This document shows positions 56,906 to 64,000 of a stretch of 64,000 nucleotides of DNA, one piece after another. The position numbers and the translations under genes are program-made. The notes beneath the pieces were generated by a model. The model was not told the DNA's origin. It ran no database searches and was given only the letters and a program-made list of their open reading frames with translations. The DNA comes from Adiantum capillus-veneris. Its lineage: Eukaryota > Streptophyta > Polypodiopsida > Polypodiales > Pteridaceae. Location of the stretch: positions 86,685,881 through 86,749,880 of the forward strand of contig CM043957.1 of the NCBI GenBank assembly GCA_014529385.2, read 5' to 3'. Each line of letters begins with the position of its first letter. Position 1 is the stretch's first letter.

Positions 56906-56959
56906 TTTCCATATCAGCTGAGAAACAGAGTTTTAACTATCCAAATGACTTGAAAATTG

Positions 56960-58175
56960 AAAAGAAAACTTAAAAGGAACTTGGGAAACCCTGCATGTGC
57001 TCACATTATAATTCTGACCAAAATTCATCATTTGGACATCCTACGCGTAGGATGTCTTTTTCATCAGTTTTTGGTGAAACTTGGCATGCTGGTGGCCCTT
57101 GGCCTGTGCAACATGGCTATGTGATTGGAATTGGGTTTGGGCATCAAAAAGTGCATTTTTTGGTAGATTCAAGCTTTAGGCTCACAAATTGGGTAGGATG
57201 TCCACAACAGGTGGCAAATGATATTCAAATGGGTTGGAATTTGATATGTGGGCTCCTTGCACCATGGTAATGGCTTCCATGATGTCATTTTTTGCATAGA
57301 AGGTCAAACTCATGCTGGAGACATCCTACGCATAGGATGTCTTTTACATCAAAATAGCTTGAGATTTGTTTTGTGGGTAGCTCTTGGCCTGTGGAATATG
57401 GTCATGCTCTTGGATTTTGATTTGGACAAGGATTGGTGTTGGTAAGACCATGTGTAGTGTTTTTGGGCTCAAAAAGTGTATCTTGGAGGTGTTGGGGGTC
57501 AAAAATGATTAGAATGGCTTGAAACTTGATATATGTGCTCTTGAAGGTGATATGAATAAATCTGGAATTGAAAAACACCCTCTGTAGGCCAAAAATGTCA
57601 TTTAGACATCCTACGCGTAGGATGTCTATTTCAACATTTTTTGCATGTGACCACATAGATTGGTTGGCAATGTGCCCATGAATGTATTGTGCAATTTTCA
57701 TGTGATTTGGACAAGTTTTGGTGGGTCTATGGCCCATTACTGCCTCTATGCCCTGACTTTGCGATTTTCATACATATGAGGTCACTTTTTGTCCAAATGT
57801 GATGAAACTTGGTGGTTAGCATGGAAAGGCTATTTAGAAACTTTGTGCAATGAGAAATGTTGGGGTTTGTGCCCAGAATTGGCCTTGAGACATCCTACGC
57901 GTAGGATGTCTCTTGATGAAATTTTTAATGAAGGTGCTACTGGTGCCTGCCCTTAGTCCCCCTGAGTCCCGTTTAAGCCTTATTTCAACAAAAAAGTCAA
58001 ATTTATAGATAAAACCTCCCTTTGTGGATTTCAGAGCCTCCGAGCCGTTTTCTAACTTTTGGAGTGCTTTTCGACGATGAAATTTTTTGATGTTGGTCTC
58101 CATAGTTTCCCGATCCCTTGGGGATCCTTGCCGTATGGTTTTCGTCAACTTTTGCTTCACCGGAGCTCCATTTGG
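56960..58175. repeat. 285-bp tandem array with conserved 22-bp palindrome
   Basis: The palindrome formed by GACATCCTACG and its reverse complement occurs at 57035-57056, 57320-57341 (one central mismatch), 57605-57626 and 57889-57910. Spacings are 285, 285 and 284 bp. Sequence between copies is diverged but aligns at fixed offsets: CTTGGCCTGTG at about +60, TGATTTGGACAAG at about +95, and a TTGAAACTTGATATGTGC-like phrase at about +195. Non-coding, just upstream of gene N on its strand. Confidence 0.9.
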
Positions 58176-59365
58176 CAATTTGTCGCTCTAGAAGCACCCG
58201 TGGTTGCGTTTACATGTCTTCGATGAATTGTGGTGGTCTACCACCATAGGATTTGGTTGTTGATGGTCTAGGAAATCCGCTCGTGAAGTTTGGTGGCAAA
58301 CGGACATGCGGTTTGGCTGCGAGAGCTATTTGACGCTTTGTGTGTCTGATGCCGTTTCTGAAGTTTAGTGCCACATCGGGTCACCTTTTGGTCATGTGGG
58401 CTACATAGACTTTTCGAGCATTTCGAGATGCTCCTACCCATGAATTTTGGTAGCATTTGGGCGCCCCTCTGCCGATTTCCCATTTGGTGGTCTCTTGCGG
58501 AGATCTAGGGAATTAGGGTTTTTCCCGATGGTTTTCTACTGCCTTTGGGCATCCAAGACTGGTCTCCTATGCTAGGGTAAGCTGCCGATGAAGTTTCATT
58601 GCTTTTGGGTTAGCCGTTAGGTGGCCACTTCTACTTGTAGGTCTCTACTGCCCGTTTCTGTGTGAACCCTACGCTAGTTTTTGCGACAAAACGACAAACA
58701 TGCACGGAAAGCTCAAGGTGGTGAGCCTACCTCTCATGTCTGAAGCCTGTCGGGTAGTCGTACGTGTTGTAGAAGCTGCTGGAAGTTCCGTTCGCTCTAG
58801 GTGGCAGGAGCTCTCTCTCAAAGGTCAATAGTGGAAATGAGCTTAAAATGAAGTGAAAATTTCTTATAATGGGGGTCCCCGAACCACTTCTCATGAAATT
58901 TGACATGTGCTCCCAACTTCTTGCGAGATGCGGTTTAGGCTCAAAAATTTCTTGATTTGGACTCCATTTGCCCAGTTTACGAGAAATTTGATGTTTTGGT
59001 CAAAATCTGGCCAAAACACGCTTTCCACTCCAGTCTCATAATTGCACCCCCACTGTACCATAGGTTGTCCTATAGTCACTAATCATCCCCATATTTTTTT
59101 GTTTTTCACCTGCCTTTTGTATTTTTGAAGTTTTTCTATCCAAAATTAGCAAAATTAAAAGGAAAATAACAAATTAAACCCAAAAAATCTCCAAAAATCA
59201 TAATAAATAAAAAACATCACCGCAAAACATTATATATACTCACATGCAATTTTTATGGCCGGATTTCTCCGTTTTACCAATATTTTGCCTGAAAAATGGC
59301 TATTTGTACTTATATACACACACCTAGGGGCTTGATTTGGCGTTTGGCCCCATATACTTGTAGAT
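58176..59365. repeat. Non-coding leader/LTR-like DNA with a degenerate repeated phrase
   Basis: Variants of TGAAGTTTGGTGGCATTTGG recur at about 58277, 58356, 58437, 58527, 58587 and 58889, mostly 63-87 bp apart. Short A/T-rich tracts follow (59090-59240). No gene. It could be an LTR or leader of a large retroelement. Confidence 0.5.
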
Positions 59366-59382
59366 TCATGCTATATAAGGGC
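59366..59382 (+). promoter_or_regulatory. TATA-box core promoter candidate
   Basis: GCTATATAAGGGC on the plus strand, followed about 30 bp later by TTAGTCTCGAAAGTTCCGCA, has the layout of a plant LTR or gene promoter. No gene downstream on the plus strand is recognisable. Confidence 0.45.
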
Positions 59383-59605
59383 ATATGTACTTGGGTTAGT
59401 CTCGAAAGTTCCGCAATCAAACAACAACCCTTAAAAATAGTTGAAAAACATGCCCTATTTTGCTTCCTCCGCCATTGGGTCCGTATTTAAGAATGCCTCC
59501 CCCCCTCCTAGCCGGAGTCCTCCCCGACGACAAGGTATTGCCTCGGCGTATGTGCCATGTATGGGTTGAAAAAATTGTGCTAATGCTTGGCTGTGTAATG
59601 TGGCC

Positions 59606-60142
59606 CTATATTATGCATACTCGGTCAATGCATGGAAAAATTAATGTTGTGCAAGAGGAGGGTATAAGCAAGATGCTTATTGGCATTCGATGTCGAGGTT
59701 TCCTGTTTGTTCTTGATTTGGTCGGCAGATCTTCTTTGCAAGTAAAAGTTGTAACTCCACCACTCTTTGTTTGATCATTTTTCTGGTAAAAGTCGCGTGG
59801 TTGGCTGCTACTGTCGATATGGCCGTAGTTGTCTCCTTGGAGAGATTTTTTGTGGCGGAATTGGCCGTAGACCTTGTCTCTTTTGCTTTCCATTTGTAGC
59901 TTTGCCTTGCTGGTTTGTGTAGGTTTATTGCTACTGCCTCGGTTGCCGTTGTTTTGTTGCTGATTAGCACCCACATAAATTGATTTGCCGGTTTCATATG
60001 CAATTGTCTGCCTTCCGATGTTGCTTGTACTGAAGGGAGTTTCTTTTGCTTCGGTTTCGGGATCTAGATGCGAGTCGTATTTGAGTTGTTGCTGAGAATT
60101 TTCTTTGGGATCCATATAGTTTTTGGTTGAACTATCTGTCAC
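59606..60142 (-). pseudogene. Element L C-terminal Gln/Asn-rich tail
   Basis: An open frame of polar, disordered sequence (QQQ, NQQQNNGNRG, Lys-rich) following the protease-like domain of element L in a shifted frame. No domain recognised. A purine-rich stretch on the minus strand at about 59495-59520 could be the polypurine tract. Confidence 0.45.
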
Positions 60143-61298
60143 TTCTATCCTTCTGCACCCATACTTGTTTTTCTCGTGTTGCTAACTCTGATCTCTTCAC
60201 TGCAGTCGGTGACTTTTTATAGTTGTAGTGAACAATGTTGACAGTTACCTGTTTATTTACCATGGGTATCGTGTTGTTCGTTATTGGCACCCTTCCTTTT
60301 GGCTCTTTATCCAGTGATTGCATTGCTGGCAGCTGATTATTTCGGGGTTGCTGAGCAAAGGCTACCACCTGTTGTTCTTGTGCATGCTGAATTTTTACTG
60401 CATTCGCATTCCAATCTATCTTCACATTGTACTCTTTTTGCCAAGGTTGTCCCAACAACATGGGGTGTTGTGTGCTCGACCACATAAACTTTGTGTGGGT
60501 AAATATATTGATGTACTTGTACATGCACTATAGTCCAGCCCAATGTTTTCAGTGAATGTGATGTAGTACTTTCCAGCACTTGTGGAGTAGGATGAATTTG
60601 ACCTGTGGACTTGAGCTGTTTGTATAATTTGTAAAAGATCAAATTTGCTTGAGCTCCAGAATCAAGCAATGCCGTCGATTCAACTTGATTGCTACCCACT
60701 TTGACTGCAATTATTGGTTCCACTGTGTCTTCATCAAAATTCGTTAGTCGAATGGCATTGATTCGCAACGGTGATCCACATTGTTGTTGTTGTCGTAGAA
60801 GCCTTCTTTTTGCAATGCGTTCTTTTGCTTCTGCTTGGGCTTCTTCTTGTACCCTCTGCTTCTCCTTCATTCGTTGTTTTTGTTGATGGATTTGTTGAAG
60901 CATATCTTGTGTTAGTGGTAAATGATATTTCTTTAATCGACACCCACTAATCCAATTTGGCATTTCTTCTTCTGCTAATGTAGTAAGCTTGACAACTCCG
61001 TTTTGTGATAGGTCACTAATCACAAAGGGTCCCATCCCTCACTTTTTAAGTTTCTTGGCATGTTGCTTCAAGGTATAAACAAGTACATAATCACCTGTTT
61101 TGAACTCTTTCGTTCGCACATGCTTGTCAAAAAACTCCTTTTGTCTTCTCTTTTTAGCATAGATCGAAGCTACAGCTCTCAAGCGAAGTTCATGTAGCTT
61201 TTCAAGATCATCTATTCTTGAAGAGAGCTCATGCCCTGTCCATTCTAAGCGTTTCGCTACTCGTAGAGTTGGAATTAAAAACTCGATGGGTAATATAG
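60132..61298 (-). pseudogene. Element L integrase C-terminus fused to a retropepsin-like domain
   Basis: The integrase tail reads LPIEFLIPTLRVAKRLEW, LRLRAVASIYAKKRRQKEFF and FKTGDYVLVYTL, then a TGA (about 61037), then MGPFVISDLSQNGVVKL and WISGCRLKKYHLPLT. Without a further stop the frame continues through a Gln/Glu-rich coil (residues about 42-85) into TALLDSGAQANLIF. The catalytic-type DSG is at about 60659-60663, in a retropepsin-like fold. A frameshift near 60460 separates this from the fold's C-terminal half: HPMLLGQPWQKEYNV, KIDW. Ty3 elements normally carry protease before RT, so this is either an extra domain or a fusion with another element. The integrase is interrupted on its upstream side by M (61299). 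Confidence 0.75.
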
Positions 61299-63896
61299 TG
61301 AGGGGGTCCGGGCCGGGCAACAAGAAGAGCGACCTCTAAACACCCTTCGAGGCTCCCATGCTGCTCAAATGGGACTGGGGCAAGCACAATCAGAGACAAC
61401 AACAACCCACAGTCAGAAACCAAACAAGAAAAGGGGCACCACCTAGTTGTAGATGCGAACTAGGAAGCACGTGATATCTCCTTGTACTCAAACGCACAAA
61501 AAGAGGGGAATGCAAGATAGCCACACACACCAAACACAAACATTCACCACGCCAAAGAGAGGTAAAGCGCACAAATTAACTTGAGCAACTCAGTCTTAGC
61601 CTTAAAGACTAGATGCACACAAAGCTTGATGAGAAACAGAGAGACAACACAAAACTTGACCTTGTTGCCAATACACAAATTGTCTTAGGGTCACGGGAGC
61701 CCTCTCATCGAGCACCCTCTTACAATTGAAAGTTTTGGCAAACAATTCAACAAGCCCTCAAACCACCAAGCATGAAATGGCACAACAAACTTCAAGGACA
61801 ATATACCTTCAACCACCTGATGAGTCAACTTATCAAATCAATTTGGAGAGAAGAGTCGTAGTTGTAGCATACAATTGCACCCAAAACTATGAATCTTATT
61901 TATGGACAAGAGTAGTCTATAAGTGTGATTGCAGAGTATAGTATCACTCCACTCCTCTAGATGGCATAACTAACTTCAAGCTTCTCCATGCACCTATGTG
62001 TAGTGATGGAATAGAGCACTCGCAATGCACACACTCTACACAACTAGGCTTGAAGAGTGGTGTGTTATGTGTTGAGAATGGTGTGGTGTAGTGTGATCAT
62101 GTGTTGTTTTACAAGGGAGAGAAGGGCTCTATTTATAGGTTTTAGAAGCACCGATTAGGATTAGGCCTAATCAAGTTTATTTGAAGGAATAAAAGATTAT
62201 GCATATTTTTATTTTTTTTATGAGGGTGGGTCTCTCTTGTCCTTTGAGTCACATGGATGTGGGCTCAAGGGAAGAGAATTATTGAGGATGAAAGGAGAGA
62301 GGATTGAGTGAATAATTTGGGAGTGCCTACTCTAGTAGAGGGTGCATTTTACAATAAGGTTAGTGGTTAGTAGTTAGTAATTATCACTACAAAATATTTA
62401 CAAAATCATTCACCAAATGGTGAGATATATGATGAGAAAAGTTAGAGAAGGGATGAGCTTGTAAAGAGAGGTTGAAGCTTTGGAGAAGTTGACATTCACC
62501 TCTTTACAGCACCGGTAGAAGAAGCGGTCAGCATGGCGAAGTAGCGTGTGTCGATGAAGCTATGTTATCTTCAAACCTTGAAAAATTCATGATAAAGCCT
62601 TCATTTGCAGAGGATATCCTTGGATTTTTGCTGATTTTTTGAAGTTCTTTACAAAGCTAAAGAGAGTATGGTAATATGGACATATATGTAGAGAGAAAGG
62701 GGGACACATAGGGTGTAGAAATGGAGGATGAAGGCTATGGAGGTGTGAGAGATGTGGAAATGGTGAAGAGGGTGAATTAGGACATGGGAGTTTCAGGTTT
62801 GGGAGTGGGAAGGAGAGGGAGGAGTGTGTGTGAAAGAGGAAAATGATAAAGTGGAAGAGGGAGTGTGACTGCATAGCATGGGCAAACTGGGGTCCACCAA
62901 TAAAATCATAGCTCACAGCTCGTAGCTCAAAAAAATATGAAAAATTTGAGGTAAAAGTTCAGCTCACGAGCTACAACTTTTGTTTGTATCACCTTTTCAA
63001 ATTCGGGGAGCATGCGATCTTTAAAAATTCAGCAAAACCGACTGTTTTTTCCATTGCACAAGGTCCTTGTGAGGTCCTCTTTGGATGATTCTTGTAAATA
63101 CCTCCAAGAGTGAGCTCCCCATGGTGCATGCATGCATGCCACATACCCTTGACCTTATTTGGTAGGTCTATAATTGAAGATATTGTTGAGATCATGATAT
63201 AAGTGAATAGTACAACTAAGAAAATCAAATATTGAGGGGTCTAAAAAAATATGTACATGTCAAATATAAACAATATAGGTGAAAAAAATATAAAGGGGTC
63301 AAAATATATCTCTCTCATTATAAGTCTACCATAAAAAGATGAATGTTTTTTTTGGTCTAATTTATGAGAGTAATAGAGAATAGATGTAGGAAGGAAAAAA
63401 ATCACAACAGTGAAAAAATATACACATAAATAGAACTAGTTTTTTTGGATTTTTGTTGGGATGGAGTTACACCAAAAATAAGAGAAGCTTGCATGAAATT
63501 ATTTTTATATAGAATAAAGAGTATACAAAATGGTAAGAAAAAATATGGTAATGGTGAGTCAATGTACATAGCATAAATAACACACCATAAGTAGAAATAT
63601 TTAAATAAATACCAAAATAATTATGAAAAATCCTTTTATTTAGGCCCTATATACAATGAAATATTTACACACAAATGGGCCATAATATACTTATATTTTT
63701 AATTTTTGTAATTTTTTTGGCTCAACTAGCCCAGTGACTAGCTAATTGAGGGTCTTTAAGAAGATATGGGAAAAGTCTCTTAACTCACACACGCCTATGT
63801 ACAGTGAAATGGTAGGGATAACCAAAATGTTTGAGTGATTTGATAAGGTGAGGTAGCTTACTATGGCAATTATGGAAAGCCGAAAAACGACTATCA
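61299..63896 (+). mobile_element. Putative solo LTR M inserted in integrase
   Basis: The 2.6-kb segment splits the integrase of L: FGLNAI lies at 63901 and LPIEFL at 61297, adjacent in the family. It starts TGAGGGGGTCC, ends CGACTATCA, and is flanked by ATAG (61295-61298, 63897-63900). The five-base flanks TATAG/AATAG differ by one base. A CTCTATTTATAGG TATA-type box lies at about 62129. No coding domain is found. TG...CA ends without internal genes suggest a solo LTR. Strand is assigned from the TATA box and is tentative. Confidence 0.55.
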
Positions 63897-63900
63897 ATAG

Positions 63901-64000
63901 CATTTAGGCCAAACACCGTGTTGTACGGTGTCGTTCCTATAGATGTTTTGTAAGCTACCCTGTATGCCCATAGTGTTGAGTGTAGCTGTTGATCCCAGTC
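63901..64000 (-). pseudogene. Element L integrase core, continuing off the window
   Basis: The minus strand reads DWDQQLHSTLWAYRVAYKT, then GTTPYNTVFGLNAI, the conserved end of the Ty3/gypsy integrase core. It joins LPIEFL at 61297 once M is removed. The rest of the element lies beyond the right edge. Confidence 0.85.

Noticed and set aside
57402-57737. Coding interpretation of the 285-bp array (spacing divisible by three twice)
   Set aside because: The third spacing is 284, frames are interrupted in every unit, and conservation is confined to the palindrome.
62587-62916. Pro/His/Leu-rich minus-strand frame
   Set aside because: Arises from purine-rich simple sequence inside segment M. No domain or start context supports it.
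1-64000. tRNA, rRNA and CRISPR features
   Set aside because: Primer sites resemble only the tRNA-Met 3' end. No cloverleaf, rRNA signature or regularly spaced repeat-spacer array was seen.

Overview
The window looks like a block of repeat-rich nuclear DNA from a land plant. Evidence: Ty1/copia and Ty3/gypsy LTR retrotransposons primed by initiator tRNA-Met (TGGTATCAGAGC-type sites), plant-type LINEs, a CACTA (En/Spm) transposon with a spliced TNP2-like transposase, and many (GA)n/(CT)n microsatellites. I see no convincing single-copy host gene, no rRNA or tRNA gene and no CRISPR. A large-genome lineage such as a fern, lycophyte or gymnosperm would fit, but the sequence alone does not decide this. 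Nearly every long reading frame is a decayed transposable-element gene.

Layout. 1-2.3 kb: anonymous DNA with a possible integrase scrap. 2.3-7.8 kb: a complete non-autonomous LTR element (here 'E', minus strand) with very short LTRs, a target-site duplication (TSD) and no recognisable protein, its interior dotted with tiny hairpins built on a CCTTG core. 9.4-10.4 kb: a poly-G tract and an isolated 300-bp LTR ('H'). 11.06-12.8 kb: a partial second member of the E family ('F', plus strand). 14-16.6 kb: the 5' two thirds of a LINE (minus strand). 17.35-25.6 kb: a CACTA element whose transposase exon is split by a young 5.64-kb copia element (18477-24116). 25.9-27 kb: anonymous DNA with a six-member stem-loop family. 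27-42.5 kb: a nested gypsy complex on the minus strand. Element D (30990-42540) is split in its RNase H by a solo LTR (31936-38244), which is itself split by element B (33085-37783). To the left D shares a central LTR with a second internal region, C. 42.5-44.1 kb: the 3' part of a third E-family element ('G') into which D inserted. 44.29-49.46 kb: an old copia ('J') inserted into the gag of another copia ('K'). 49.6-53 kb: a copia LTR scrap, a LINE 3' end and a LINE ORF1. 53-59.5 kb: a minus-strand gag-like gene ('N') with an in-frame internal duplication, preceded by a 285-bp tandem array carrying a 22-bp palindrome. 59.6-64 kb: the 3' end of a gypsy element ('L') with an extra protease domain after integrase, interrupted by a 2.6-kb putative solo LTR ('M').

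How it fits together. There is no host pathway here. The window is a stratigraphy of insertions whose order can be read from TSDs and interrupted frames: G, then D, then the solo LTR, then B; CACTA, then copia-1; K, then J; L, then M. The signals least explained by known families are three: the CCTTG micro-hairpins of the E family, the conserved-loop stem-loops near 26 kb, and the palindrome-bearing 285-bp array near 57.5 kb.
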